A stretch of 64,000 nt of DNA from Panorpa germanica (GCA_963678705.1 OY783205.1:1612001-1676000), one strand, 5' to 3'; counted from the first letter of the stretch, positions 50,180 to 62,734 are shown. Program-made: numbers and translations. Notes: generated by a model from the sequence alone, not told the origin.

Positions 50180-51605
50180 TTTTTATATTTTTGTAGAGAA
50201 TATAAAAGTGCAATTTAAGTAGACAAGAAGCAATATTGAGTTTTATTTCGCAATATTTTCAATATTGCGCAATATTCGATTTATTAATTGTTTTGTAATC
50301 ATCTTTTGTTTTTAAAACGTCTTGTTATTATATCTAAGGCTTTTAGGTTTTTATTGTTACTGTTCCTGCAGATTTTATACCAGATGGAGTTTCAAATTTC
50401 TTAAAATCAATTTAATACAAATCACTATTTGTTACCTGCCTTGTTGCTCCATTGTCTATCCACCATCGTGACGTGAGTGGACGAGTCTGCTGGCATAGCC
50501 TCTTCTTCGACAAACATAAGTCCTGTAACATCACCTGTTGATGCCTGTTGTGGTTTTCTATGGTCTTCCATCAGAAATTCATTTTTTACAATCTTTAACC
50601 CAATGTTCAAACTGTTTGCAGTAGTTACATGTATAGTATAGCAGTAGTCATAAAATTTCTTTCAAAAGATCAAAGCTGATTTTTTAAATCATTAAAAGTC
50701 ATATTCTTCTCATTTTTTAATAACATACAACTTGATTAAAATCTAATGAATGAATTATGCAAAATATGAATGAAATATGCAGCGTTTTACATACTAGTAA
50801 TAAGTCTGGTAAAGTACTCTACTCCTTTGCTTCGAACCCATTATGTAATACTCATTCCACAGTGATTTGAGCTTAGCTATATGCGTTGATACATCATCAC
50901 CATCAATCCAGTTACATGAAAAGAAATCTGTACAAATCTTAAACAACCGGTCTTTTGAAGATGCTGATTTTGACTGTGGTCTCAACATATTCCACGCATC
51001 CAACGCTGTCTCTTGATCCATAATTTTCTGGTCACTGTATCAGTAACAGAACTCGCAATCATTGATTTAGCGTAACTATGTCATTTCCTAAATAAATCAT
51101 ATTTGGACTTGTGCTCTATTATCTCACTTTCTGTAGCTCCTTCTCGAGCTCCTTTGGTTTGACAAACTTGTCATCTATGACATCTTCACGATAATCCAAA
51201 AGATATCTTATCTTACGTTTCCAAATTGGCCCATCTGACTCACCTGTCAAAGGTTTGATGTGTTTATAAAACTCCATTCTGTTTTAACTATTGTATTCAG
51301 CCGTAGTTTAAACTGATAATACAATTTAAAACAAAAGTTTAAACACTTTTTCTAACCAAAAAGAAACTGATGAAATTCCGTTTGTTTATCAAAACTTTTA
51401 AAACACTAATATCACTAACTTTGATAATTATTCTCTACCTTTTTTATAATTATAAATACGTAACTGGCACCTATAACCTTTTATATTTTTGTAGAGAATA
51501 TAAAAATGCAATTTAAATATACAAGAAGCACATTTCGTTTAAGAGATTCGATTTATTAATTGCTTTGCAACCATTTTTTTGTTTTATAACCTTTTGTTAT
51601 ATTAG
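50180..51605 (-). mobile_element. decayed Copia element with two LTR-like repeats
   Basis: Direct repeats at 50180-50335 and 51477-51605 share TTTTATATTTTTGTAGAGAA and GATTCGATTTATTAATTG. Between them lies Copia Gag. The pol region is missing, so this is an internally deleted element about 1.4 kb long. Confidence 0.6.
50425..51277 (-). pseudogene. Copia Gag relic
   Basis: The start ATG at 51277 gives MEFYKHIKPLTGESDGPIWK followed by KIRYLLDYREDVIDDKFVKP, the Copia Gag opening. Stops follow, then 51,021-50,794 has TALDAWNMLRPQSKS and VSTHIAKLKSLWNEYYIMGS, the central Gag signature. The final piece at 50,610-50,425 (TGDVTGLMFVEEEAMPADSS) resembles the Gag-protease linker. It is inactive. Confidence 0.65.
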
Positions 51606-52052
51606 TGTTACTAAAGAAAAATATTCAATCTAGTTTTCCTACTAGTTTAATTCTAGTTTTTCTAAATCTCACAATTTATTTCGTCATACTTTATACAGGA
51701 TGAAGGGACACAGTCTAAACATCGTATACCTGATTATGAATTCTCCCTCGGATTATGAATTCTAATATTACAATATAATATTATGTATAATTCATAATAT
51801 TATTACTTTCAGCCATATTTTTAACCTGAAACATGTGGATTACATTTATATCAAGTCATCAAATATTACTATTCTTCATAAATAATTACTTACAGATTTG
51901 CTTTGTAAAAAAATGTTTAATATCACTATTTAAAACTCTATTAATTTAATTTAATACTCGTATTAAATTAAATTTAAAAAAACATTTGACGTATTTGACA
52001 TTTGTGGTGCTACCCACAGACAGCCAACTCGGAGTAAATTTTATTTAACGTA
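51606..52052. other. AT-rich stretch without recognised features
   Basis: Nothing recognised on either strand between the Copia relic and the MITE at 52053. Confidence 0.4.
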
Positions 52053-52451
52053 AGGCCGTTTGCACACGGATCGACTGATTGCAAACTACTCGCACAACGA
52101 AAACGAAAATCGAGCCATGTCGAGCCGTGTTTCGTGACTATAAAATTAATAATAATAGCATAATAGGGGATTTTATTGTGTCGTATTGTGAGGTATTTGT
52201 ATGTATGTATGTATTTAAATATTTTTGAAAAGTATTTGTGCACATCTCTGCTCATGATGTTCACCATCAATACCATGCAACGTAATTGCCCTGCGACCTT
52301 GAAACACAGTCGCTTAAAAACAATTTAAAATCAGTTTAGTTTCATTCGAGCCGTGTGCGATCTCTCACTCACAACACAGTTCCATTCTCTTTCGGTTCGG
52401 GCAGATTCGGGGCTTACGTTTGCAATCAGTCGACCGATGTGCAGACGGCCT
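52053..52451. mobile_element. MITE with ~34-bp terminal inverted repeats and TA flanks
   Basis: The left end AGGCCGTTTGCACACGG runs into CGACTGATTGCAAAC, and the right end is its imperfect reverse complement (GTTTGCAATCAGTCGACCG ... ACGGCCT). TA flanks both sides. Both subterminal regions contain further mirrored words (GAGCCGTGT). No coding sequence. Confidence 0.65.
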
Positions 52452-52599
52452 TACTGTATCTGTTGCTAAGTTCTGACCTAATAATCTTATTTCTCTTTCA
52501 CTCTTACTTTCTCTTTCTCTCATCTCTCTTCTCTATCCTATATTATAATTTTCCAAGTGTATATTTATATGTTTGTTTGTTGCTGAAATTCGTATGGTA

Positions 52600-53271
52600 G
52601 AATGAAAACGGCTCCGTCAATGTTTTTGAAAATTGCCTATTTCGTAGATTTTTGGATATTCGTAATATTGGAAAAACTGGAAAAAAATGGACACTTTTTG
52701 CTATATAACTTTTTATTCGTAAAAGGTAGAAAGGTGAAAATTTGCATGTGCATTACGCTCTTGAATATAAACATATTTCAAAATTTATAAAATCAATATT
52801 TTATAAAAGGGGCGCTGGTAAAATTATGGGGCCCGATAGGATACTTTTGAGAAAGCTCAAATTTTGGATTTTGTAATAATTAAATATCATATTAAAAAAG
52901 AGAAAATAAAAATTCAAAAATTTTATTTGGGGGCTCGGGGGCGGTTTTTGCCGAGGGTAAAAATTAGGCTAAAAAGTTGAAATTTTATATATGGGCTAAC
53001 TTTGGTACGTAATTTACAAATCGAAAAAAAAAACCCGAATTTTGAAAAACTGTTGATTAAATAACGAATAAATTGAAAATATTTTTTATTTTGTTAAAAA
53101 AAATATATTTTTTTAGTCAGTTTATATGAAAATTTATTTGTTTCTATATGTAAAATTTATATAGAACGAGTTTAATATTTCAATTTAAAAATGGAATTTA
53201 AATTTTTACATGAAATTCAAGCCACACACAAAAGACAGACGTCGCTTGCGACGGGGGTGCAGCTAGTTTAT
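52600..53271 (+). mobile_element. possible Helitron-like non-autonomous element, 3' end visible
   Basis: A GC-rich foldback GACGTCGCTTGCGACG is followed by GGGGTGCAGCTAG and then T at 53271. This has the hairpin-plus-CTAG form of a Helitron 3' terminus in plus orientation. The 5' TC end is not identified; the start given here is only an estimate. The interior encodes nothing recognisable. Confidence 0.35.
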
Positions 53272-53429
53272 ATATAAAAATACATATTTACATATATACA
53301 TGCAATAATTGTAAAGTTGAAATAAAAATAAAATGATTTTTTTAGAGTAACATTTATTATTCTTTCAATTCTATACAAATACATTTTTATACAAATATGC
53401 AATTCAACATTTAATATTTTTATTATAGT

Positions 53430-53688
53430 TTATACTTCTAATTCATCATTAACGTATTCATCTGAAGAGTTAATCCAATTTGTTGAAAAGGCTGCTGGCC
53501 ATATTTTAAAATATTTAGAAAAAACTGCAAATAAATTTGATTATAGTCCTTTATTTAATCACCTGCAGTTCGATTTAAGGATGAATTGCTCAAAGCATTC
53601 ATAATTAGTTAAAGATATAATTGTTGATAGAACATTAGCTGTTTGGATTAATGACTTTTGCAAAAACAAACGTACTTTAATGAATTAA
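53430..53688 (+). pseudogene. unrecognised coding relic on the plus strand
   Basis: After TTATTATAG, a splice-acceptor-like site, the plus strand reads NSSLTYSSEELIQFVEKAAG, then HILKYLEKTANKFDYSPLFN and, after one stop, LVKDIIVDRTLAVWINDFCK up to LMN and a stop. The composition is protein-like. I do not recognise the family. It faces the P-like element on the other strand and may be part of a different TE. Confidence 0.35.
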
Positions 53689-53759
53689 TAAATGTTAAAT
53701 TATATATATAGATGGATACGTTAATGATTCAAAGATTTCGCAATAAAAGCTGCTACATA

Positions 53760-55366
53760 GGCATTTCCTATTTTCTCGAAAGGAGTAGTTAAATCTTCCT
53801 CATTAATTTTAAAATCACCATAGTTGTATTTAATTCTGGTAACACTTTTTCCGAAGACTTATAATTAATACTTTTATATCCCAGAATGAATTCTTTTAAA
53901 TTAATTAATAAATCATTTTTATCATCTGAACAATTTGACGTTTTAGTATGTGTTGTTAATTTATGAATTGGACATACTTTTAAGGAACTAATGAACTGAT
54001 TGCATATGGGCATAATGTAGCGACCTCCAATTTAACGAATTTGTCCAAATTAATTTTAATTTAAACTCTTATAATCCTCTACTGTTAAAATATTCAGAGA
54101 TGCCCTTCAAAGCATTAAGCCAACCATTTATGCATTTCATTTTCTTTCCAGATATTTGAACTTTCGATTTTTCCGGTCTACAAAATTATCATAATCCATA
54201 AGTGTTCCGATTCTTTGGTTACTTTTTGTCGTAGAGGTTTTATACTAGTAGACATAATGCCATTTACACTTTCAAATAATTGGTCCATCCACTGTACAAA
54301 TTCCGAAGTATAAATAGAATCCGTTGAAATATTGTTCGTTCCAGGACTGTTTATTATTGCCATGGTTTGAATCATGACAGCTGTAGAATTGCTGAGCTGC
54401 TTTGCTGCAATACCAACTCGCATTTACATTCTAGTGTTTTCTCTGATTTTCGTAAAATGTTCCTCCTTAAGGCTAAACATCAATTTAACACGGCTCATTT
54501 GGTCGTCTTAAAATGCCTTAACTAAATGAGACCATTTGGGGCTCTCTTATACGCATTGTCTGGATCGAATTGAATATCTTTATTTAAGAAATTGTTCCTT
54601 AAATTTTTAAATAAATGTGGAGGATCTGCAATATAAATTACATTTTTTCCTTTTACTTTAAAAGATTGTTTCCCTGCGCACAGCTCTCTCATAGCTCCGA
54701 CAGAGTGACCTCCTTGGTCGGACACTAAAACTACTATACTTATTTTGGTTTTCTGCAATTCTTCTATTACATTTATAATAATCCTTTTTAATACAGCCTA
54801 AGGAACTGTTCCCTTTGTTAAGTAATATGAAATTGGTTGTTTCCATTTATAAAATATACCTTTGACCATTAATACTAACGCATGATCGGCTAGTGCGGTC
54901 TGTTTTGCATTATCTCCATAATTTACATAGCCCCTAATTTTTTTCGTTTGATGGCAATACGTTAGACTCGAACGTATACTCATTTCGTCACACTTTAGAA
55001 CATAATACTGGCCCAAATTTTCACCTCTAATTGCTATAGAGTTAAAGGTATGTTTATTTATACCTGGTTCTAAACACATTTAGATTTTAAATTAGTTCTA
55101 AAGATTTTTTAAATATGGTTGTTTCTCTTCAACCTGTACTTTTTTTTAGCTTTTTCTTCGTCCTAATTAATTCTTCATACAGCTTTAATTTTTCGGGTGA
55201 CAAATCGCGCTTATGCGATTTATTCATAAAGTTGAAAACGTTTACTATTCCTCGATGGTTGTTGACCAGAAATTATTACAGTAATGCAGATAATTGTTGT
55301 ATAACTTTAGTCATGTCAAAGACAAACAAATATACATGCGGCATTAATATTCCGTATTCACGATAA
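53760..55366 (-). pseudogene. P-element/THAP9-like transposase relic 1
   Basis: Ordered minus-strand blocks: a coiled region LSPEKLKLYEELIRTKKKLK (about 55,230), then YVLKCDEMSIRSSLTYCHQT and ADHALVLMVKGIFYKWKQPI (about 55,010-54,810, first catalytic Asp in CDE), then VVLVSDQGGHSVGAMRELCA (second Asp) and ADPPHLFKNLRNNF (about 54,750-54,580), then VGIAAKQLSN and WMDQLFESVNGI (about 54,420-54,250). This is the core order of the P-element RNase H-like domain with its GTP-binding insertion. Stops and frameshifts between blocks make it dead. No THAP domain is found upstream, and the frame at 55,433-55,731 is unrecognised. Confidence 0.75.
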
Positions 55367-55739
55367 TACTGATGATGAAGATATTCCAGATGCCCTAGTT
55401 GTACCTGTTTCTGTGTAAAATGTATACATGAATCAATACATAAAATACGTTTCTAAAAATACAAACAAATAACAAAACGAACCTGTGGAGATAGTATTTC
55501 GTATTAAAGGCATTTCAGAGCTCCCCAACAAATTGTATTCGATTGTGATGAAGCTTGAATTATTGGTAATATTATACCGCATACATATTTGAAAGATCCT
55601 CTTGTTGCTAATGTATCTATGCCAATAGCTATTCCCCATGTTCTAAATCTTTCTGTCTCTATATGAAACTGTATTGTATATTGTCTCGTAGTTTTGCCAT
55701 GGGAGAGACATATAGATGATGAATTCTGCAATACAAAAT

Positions 55740-56553
55740 TTTAATTTCAGATAATAAGCATATTGGTTATTAAAATGTTTTGTAATAATAAAAATAAGAT
55801 CTGATCCCCCATTCTACAATATACTTGCTATTTCTGAATGCCAAAATTATCCTCACTACTGCTGCTTGGAGTATCAGTACTACCCTTGTAGTTAATTTGA
55901 TTTATTTCTGCATTCAATTCTATAGTATAAATAAAAACACAGATGTATTAATTATTCTGATACTAAATAAGTTTTATAACCTCAAAATTATTTCACCAAC
56001 ATTTTAAAGCAATTTATACTTACTCTATTTGAAAATTAAAAATAACACCATAAACACACAGGCACTTTAAAGATTTTAATAATTATGTCTTAATGATAAC
56101 TAATTATAAATAATAAGGAAATCTAATAAATAATTATAAAATAAAAGTTAGTCCGTATTTAAAAAACAAACATATTATTTGACGTTTGGTATAGTCTGTG
56201 ACATTTGGAATAAGCAAAACAAAATGGCGCTAGGTACTATCCGAAATAAATTGTTATGCGAAAACGCATGTATTTTACTCTATCAGACAGTATGCGTTAC
56301 GCTTACAAAATGAGCATAACAAATTTCATAAAACGGTAGAAAAATTAGCTAGTGTATAGATAATTTTAATGCTTACTTAGTATTCGTTTAGTGTCGTGTT
56401 GTATATTATTCTAGAAGCAACCTTGCGGTGTAACAAGCTAACATAACGGTACTTTCAAGCTTCAAACCTGCAGTCCAAGACAATTTTCTACCTTAATACA
56501 CTTAAATAATTTTTATTCCTTATCGGCATTACAATCTTATTTTAAAATTTATT
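55740..56553. other. AT-rich stretch without recognised genes
   Basis: It lies between P-like relic 1 and the Harbinger MITE. No similarity is recognised. Confidence 0.4.
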
Positions 56554-57229
56554 GGGCTTGTGTCCTCATTTTTTAGTGGTCGATTTTTTAATTGTTGACT
56601 GAAATTGATGTTAATAAATGCATGTTGGCATGGCTAATTTATTAAATATCTAAATGTTGACGCAGATATAACAATTACAAATTTCAATTGTAGTTTTAGC
56701 GCTAGAAATGGACAGCCATATTTGTATGACGCGAAGTTTATTTTAACGTCAGTTATTTGTTGAGTAGATCAGCGCTGTGGTAATGTTTTGTAGCTGTTGG
56801 TAGTCGAAATAATCATGTCAAGTCAAAGAATAATAAGTTTTTATTTTATTTAACCCTGTTACGACAGACATAATATTGAAATTTTATTGTTCCTTGAAAT
56901 AGCTGTAAATTATATATTTTGATATATAATAAATATAGCAGAGATTTATCAGCTGTAAGGTTGGTAACCTGTAAACTTGCCAGAGTTCTATCTTGAATAT
57001 GCTATCTCTTTTACGCTTGTATACAAGAGATAGCAACTAGCGGCTGTGATGTCACATGCAGTTGGAATGTAATTAAATGATTAAAGAGAAAAAAATACTT
57101 TTTTAATTGTTAATATCTCCTGAAATATAAGAAGTTATTAAAAAATAATTGGACATTTGAGCTTCTAGTAACCAACTTTATCAATATATAAGATAGTTTT
57201 ATAGAAATTAAGACATAGGACACAAGCCC
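56554..57229. mobile_element. Harbinger MITE derived from the 33.9-35.7 kb element (676 bp)
   Basis: The termini GGGCTTGTGTCCT and its mirror GGACACAAGCCC carry ATT on both sides. Left subterminal sequence (TTTTTAGTGGTCGATTTTT, TTGATGTTAATAAA) and right subterminal sequence (TAATTGGACATTTGAGCTTC, TAGTAACCAACTTTATC) match both ends of the transposase-bearing Harbinger in reverse orientation, while the transposase part is absent. Confidence 0.75.
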
Positions 57230-57639
57230 ATTTCCCCTTCACCAAACCACTTTAAGTAAAAATTCGTAACAATGGTGTAAATGATTCAAAAATAACTTAA
57301 TCTACTTTCCTTGTAACTCCTCTCCTATTATTTTTAGTATTTTACTTTCGGTGTGCTCCATATTTTCTTCATAACGCATAACTCTTGTTCTAGCATCTAC
57401 TCTTAATTTATTTCTCTTGACTTGGTAGACATACGAGTATACAATAAATATGTTCAATATTCAAACAAATAGTAAATAGTAGTAAATAAATATTTTAAAC
57501 ATTTACAAAATTTCATATATATATATTTCATTATAATTCATACAATATTTATAATGTTTATTGTATTCATATAATAAATTTTTGGATTTTATATTTTTAA
57601 GTAATTCAACAAGCTAGTGATAATTTTTTTTTGACTAAG

Positions 57640-58400
57640 ACACTTGAACTTTTCCGTTTTCAACTTTTTCTAATAATTTTGTTATACCAGCGTCTCCATC
57701 TTCACGAAATGTTTTCACTAAATCATTGTAACTTATGTCAGCTTCTGCTAACTTCCTTCTCATTTCAACTGATATACACATATTTAATGTAATTAATGTT
57801 TTTAAAATTATAACTACATTTTCTGCAAGTAATCCAAGTAATCATTTCACGTTTTTTACGTTCAATGATATGATCAGTAGTTACTTTAAGATTTTCACAG
57901 ATTTTCGCTAACATTAAAACATCATACACAGCATTATGAGCACCGTCAGCAGAAATATAAAGCCAAGCCATTTCCTCTACGACCTATCACTGATTTGATG
58001 AGAGGCAGAGTATTTTGCGAAACCTATAACAACGGACCCAAAATCATCAATCATAGACATTTTTTTTATAGATTTAATGAGAATTGGTGCATCAAATTTA
58101 CAGTTGTGAGCAACTAAAACAACAGAATGTTTTAGTTTGATAAGAAAGCTACGAAACGCATCCATCTCAGTGCTAATCTCAGTAGGATCGATGGTACTCT
58201 AGTGCCATTAAGCAACAATTCACCTCCTTCATTGGTTAGGACGTTACATTCAGAAGCCTCGGGTGATTTTCTTTGTATAGGATTAATTTAAACAGAAAAT
58301 GTCGACTTCTTGCATTATGCTGCAATTTGTAAAATGTCGGAATTTTTTGACAAACCAGTTGTTTCCAAATCAAAAAACACTACAACAGTACACTACACAC
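57640..58400 (-). pseudogene. DEDDh (DnaQ-like) 3'-5' exonuclease pseudogene, copy B
   Basis: Minus-strand blocks: VFFDLETTGLSKNSDILQIA (motif I, D-x-E), EASECNVLTNEGGELLLNGT, then HSVVLVAHNCKFDAPILIKS (motif II), GAHNAVYDVLMLAKICENL (motif III, H-x4-D) and the C-terminus MRRKLAEADISYNDLVKTFR followed by EDGDAGITKLLEKVE. Compared with copy A, motif II lacks one residue before KFDAP. Catalytic residues are present but stops and frameshifts break the frame. It is flanked by the Harbinger MITE on one side and the C2H2 relic on the other. Confidence 0.72.
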
Positions 58401-58479
58401 TATATTCGGCCAGGCAGTATGGTTTTTTCGGTTTTGATCCACTAGGAGGAGCTAATATCTAATATCTACTATCTAATAT

Positions 58480-59165
58480 AAGATGGTCGTATATTCCTCC
58501 ATTTTTCTTTGCAATCAGCAACTAAAACAATTTGACAACAAGTTTTCTTTAAAGGAATATAGTGGAAGTATATTGGTTTTTAAGTTATTTCTAATAATAA
58601 TATCTCTCGTGGTTCTACATAAGGCATGTGATTTTCAAAAAAGGACTTTGTACCCAATTTAGATTAAATATTTGAAAATATATCGCATTTGTTCACTATA
58701 TCATTCGCATTTTGTACAGCTGTACCAATATTTTCTAAGTAGGATAATAAATTATTTTTTACAGCTTTCTGACTTTGCTCATGCATACTAATCATTTGAG
58801 AGGCTCTAAATTGAATCGTTCAAGGAGTGATACAAAATTTACTTTCTCGTTTTAAAAAAAATATTGTCAAATTCAACAGAAATGGATCTGAAGAAGTTGT
58901 CTGAAACACTTGAAGACACTTCTTGAGAACGTGAAATAATATTAGGTGATATAGGATCATTACAGTCGGATGATATTCGATGACTATTTGAAATAGCGTT
59001 GGTTAACATAGGATGATTGGTTCTTCATTTGCTTTATGACTAATTGTTATATGTGATGTAAATGAACTGATTGTGTTATAAAATTTGGCGCAATTTGAAA
59101 AAGGACAATCAACCTTAGTGCCATCCTTCATATGATACTTTAAATGCTTATTCAACTGTTATATT
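58480..59165 (-). pseudogene. C2H2 zinc-finger protein relic next to exonuclease copy B
   Basis: From 59,160 the minus strand reads QLNKHLKYHMKDGTKVDCPF, then SNCAKFYNTISSFTSHITIS H, a C2H2 finger (C-x4-C ... H-x4-H) preceded by a partial finger. After a stop and frame changes, IQFRASQMISMHEQSQKAVK and, near 58,630, ENHMPYVEPREILLLEI follow. I associate this architecture with insect TE-linked zinc-finger proteins, but the family name is uncertain. It ends about 80 bp before exonuclease copy B on the same strand. Confidence 0.5.
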
Positions 59166-60051
59166 TTTATTTGCACCGTGTGACATTGAAAATATTATTA
59201 TTTATATTATTACATTTTGGTGTTGCATTCTTCAAGTCACTGTTTACTTCATCAGAAGAGCGCAAAGATGAAAGCGCAATAACAACACCGACTTAAATGC
59301 CTTTGAACAGTGCCCAAATCCAAAAATATATTTTTTGTCTGTTAAACACGACTGTTATTTTTTATAATCAAGTAGCAAATTATGCTTTTCGTGAAATACG
59401 TACAATACCAACAGTAGAACATTTTGAATTCGACGTTAGTGAAAATCCTTTTAATTATGTAAAATTTTACTAATAGGCTTTTGAATTTCTATCTAGAAAA
59501 ACAAAATAACACATTATTTTTAAATTGATAAAGAAATAATTAATTCGAAAAAAGCCAGTATTATATTGAAAAATATTTTATGAAAGATATAGGAATTTTA
59601 AATTTGCTAACAATAATCTGTTGTATTTATTGGGTCTAGTGATTTCCATGATAGCGAGGGTAAATATTGACAAAGCAATAAAATATAACTAAAATACCTC
59701 AGACAAATTATGAATTCTAATGCACATTTATTCAATATTAGCAATTCGACCCATAGAAAAGAAAATATATAGAATGGAAACTCAGCTATACTTTAAGAAC
59801 TTTTTTAACGATGAACCAGTCGCAAGGAGCCGCTGCTGCGCTATAATTTTACCCTGGTTTACAACCGCTTTTTTAAAATAAATTTTGCTTTTCATAATAT
59901 CAGAAAAATTTAGATTATATCAAATTTAAAATTTATTATAAGGACAATATTATAAAACAACATATATTATAAAGATATAAATGACACAATTTTTAGTACA
60001 ACACATTTATTTCATAACAATATTTATTACATTTACAATAAACTTTTATTT
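59166..60051. other. unassigned stretch between C2H2 relic and P-like relic 2
   Basis: It contains the inverted partner (59,645-59,735) of the dispersed repeat at 7,915. No coding similarity is recognised. Confidence 0.4.
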
Positions 60052-62402
60052 TTATTGTTTCATGCATTTTATTTTAGATGCTTTGTTTTTAAATTTTTCA
60101 TAATATTTATAAGCTGCATTACTTATTTCATCTTTTGCGGTTTTTTTTTCACCTCTTAGGGCTTTTTTTACATTTTTAACCCACGTTTGTAAGTAATGCT
60201 TGATAAATAATTTTACAAACTCTACTTGTAAATCATGTTGCTTGCATGTAAAAACATTATTATTAACAAGCACTTTCATCATTTCATCGCATAGTTTTTG
60301 TAATATGTTTGCCTTATTTGATAATAATGGCAAGCAGTAATGTGCTACTTGGCAACACTTTGTAAAAATATGTACAAAAACATGATTGGGATTAATTAAG
60401 CATTTAGGCCCATATGCTTTCTCCTGAATTAGGATGGGTCGCGATAAGTTTGTTGATATCAAATTACCACGACATTCGCATTAATTTGCTCAGTAATTTT
60501 ATTTGGCGTAGCGAATGTGAGGATAGTTTGATGCAGTTCCAATTTGTCATCTACCATTTGTTCCTTCACGGTTAATTTGTCACCATCTTCTATAAATTCT
60601 CTTAAATTATTTAAGACAAAACATGTATCCTTCTCGCAATTTGCTCCAGGAGAATGCGGAGACATAAAATTGTTTACTATCAAACTTTTATACGATGCCT
60701 TAAATGCTCTGCAATTTGGATTGATATTTCTTGCACCATGGCTACGTATGCAGCCAAAAAAGTTTTCCAGAGGATCTTGATTAAAGTTTCTTAAAATAAG
60801 GTACTTAAAACCAAATGACTGCAGTTGTTTCCAGATGTATCTGAAACAAATAAATTAGATTTAATAACATTCAAAATGTTAATGCTGCGAAGAGCCATGT
60901 ATTTAATATTGTTATACACACCTTAATCCTTGAATTGTTGTAATAACATTTTTTACTGATGGTGGAGCATAATTTTTTCCTTGGTATTTTACAGTTCTTA
61001 ACACAGGCAGAGCTTCGTTGTTCCAAAATTCTAAATATTTGGAATTAGCAGTAATGGCGCACCTCAACATGTTTTTCTTCTGGGGTTCAATTGTTGCCCC
61101 ATTCACGCTATCAAATAATTTATTTATAAACAATAAATAATCTGCGGTATCATTAATGCTTTTGGGATAATTATTTGCATCTGAAAAATAACATTTTATC
61201 TTATTTATTTATTTTATTTTAATCAATTTATTCCTCCATAAATGTTATTGTAGGTTTAATGCATTTTTTAACACTTACTTAAGGGTACTAATGTTTCATG
61301 CATGCAGATACACTTCGTGAAAAAACTTGCACTGCTCTATTTACTTTCATTATTTTAATTTTTCCTTTGATAACATGGGATTCTGTCAATTTGTTGCACA
61401 TTTTCTGTTCGTAATCTCCGACATCTAAATTATAAAATGTTACTACATCATTCATCATATTACAGCTAGAGACATTTCATCAAACATTAATATGCAGTAT
61501 CTGTTTAGTTCAGGCATTCTCTTTCACAGATGTCTTTAACGATTCCGTTATTACGGTATTAATTCCACATTAAAATGGAATTTTGTTTAATAAAGTAGTT
61601 AATGTTTTCCTAGATGGAAGTGCAAACATCTGCCTCAGAAATCTGTGAGCTTTAGGACCTTGTTTTAACAAAGATAATGCAAATATCTTGTCATTCATGG
61701 TGTCTCTCCTACCATTATTATTTCTTTTTTGCATTACTATAGAAGTGCCTTGCTTTTGGATTGAGATCTGCTGACCTCGTCACATTTGCAGATCTCAGTA
61801 AAGGACGTTTTCTTTAATACTTTTACCTGGAAATAAATTTTATAACTATTATCAGTAGCAATGTATCAAGAATAATTTAAATTATAGTTAAATATATTAT
61901 TTGTAAACTTAATATTTACCTGTTTCAAGCTGAACCTGAGTTTTTTCAATAATAATAATTTCTTTTGATATAATCCCAGTTTCCACACTTTCTTTTTTCT
62001 TAATCTTTACACTTAAAACTTCCTAATGCCTCCTAAAATTGGCCGAGAAGTAAAAGGCAAAATAGAATTTTCGATGGTGGGTGCTTCATGAAAATCTAAA
62101 AAATAATCATATTGTTCTTTGTTTAAGTGAAGTCCTTTTATTATTTTCAGGAAATTTGCAATGGTCACTAAAATGAATGGTACATAATCGTCTAAGTGCA
62201 TATACCCTTTCCTTATCCATTTCAAAAAGACTTTGAATGTTCAGGCATTTTAACCATGCTTCATATACCTGTAAATACATACAATCAAATAAATTGTAGT
62301 GCACAATATTAGACAAAACTATTAATAAAAGTTACTTACATCATTATATATTGGAAATCTGTGTCACAGAGACTACTTGCAATTTGGAACACAGCACTTT
62401 AA
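60052..62402 (-). pseudogene. P-element/THAP9-like transposase relic 2 with spliced THAP domain
   Basis: A first exon near 62,402-62,342 has KCCVPNCK and HRFPIYND with a GTAAGT donor. After an acceptor at about 62,276 the second half follows (VYEAWLKCLNIQ ... RLCTIHFSDHCKF), completing the C2CH THAP finger. Then come FALSLLKQGPKAHRFLRQMF (about 61,680), a DDE-domain piece IKIMKVNRAVQVFS (about 61,370), LFDSVNGATIEPQKKNMLRC and YAPPSVKNVITTIQGL (61,133-60,912), then FNQDPLENFFGCIRSHGARN (about 60,750) and a C-terminal region to 60,052. The stretch with the first catalytic Asp blocks is missing or unreadable between 61,450 and 61,530, and two stops lie inside the THAP exon. It is a dead but fairly complete P-like element. 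Confidence 0.75.
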
Positions 62403-62734
62403 AACCATTTTTAATAATATTAATAACAAATATTATTATAACAATTATTATTATTATGATAAAAAAGTCTGTAAGAATAATATATTAAATAAAATGCTTG
62501 CTGACAACAAACAACAAAATTGATACACTGATTTTTCTTTTCTATGAAACTGATATAAGAGTACATGTACTTTTTCTATGTAAACAACTTGTAAACAATA
62601 ATAAACTATTACAGTCACACAGAAAAACAGTCAAAAACTCTTCTTATTATTATTTCGGATATTTCAGCAGATTTCATAGCATACCAGTGGCGCCAATGCG
62701 ACTGATTTTGGCGTTAGTCAGAAAACTAACTGCT

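Noticed and set aside
52010-52276. An 88-codon minus-strand open frame
   Set aside because: It overlaps the left half of the 52053-52451 MITE and shows no coding character.
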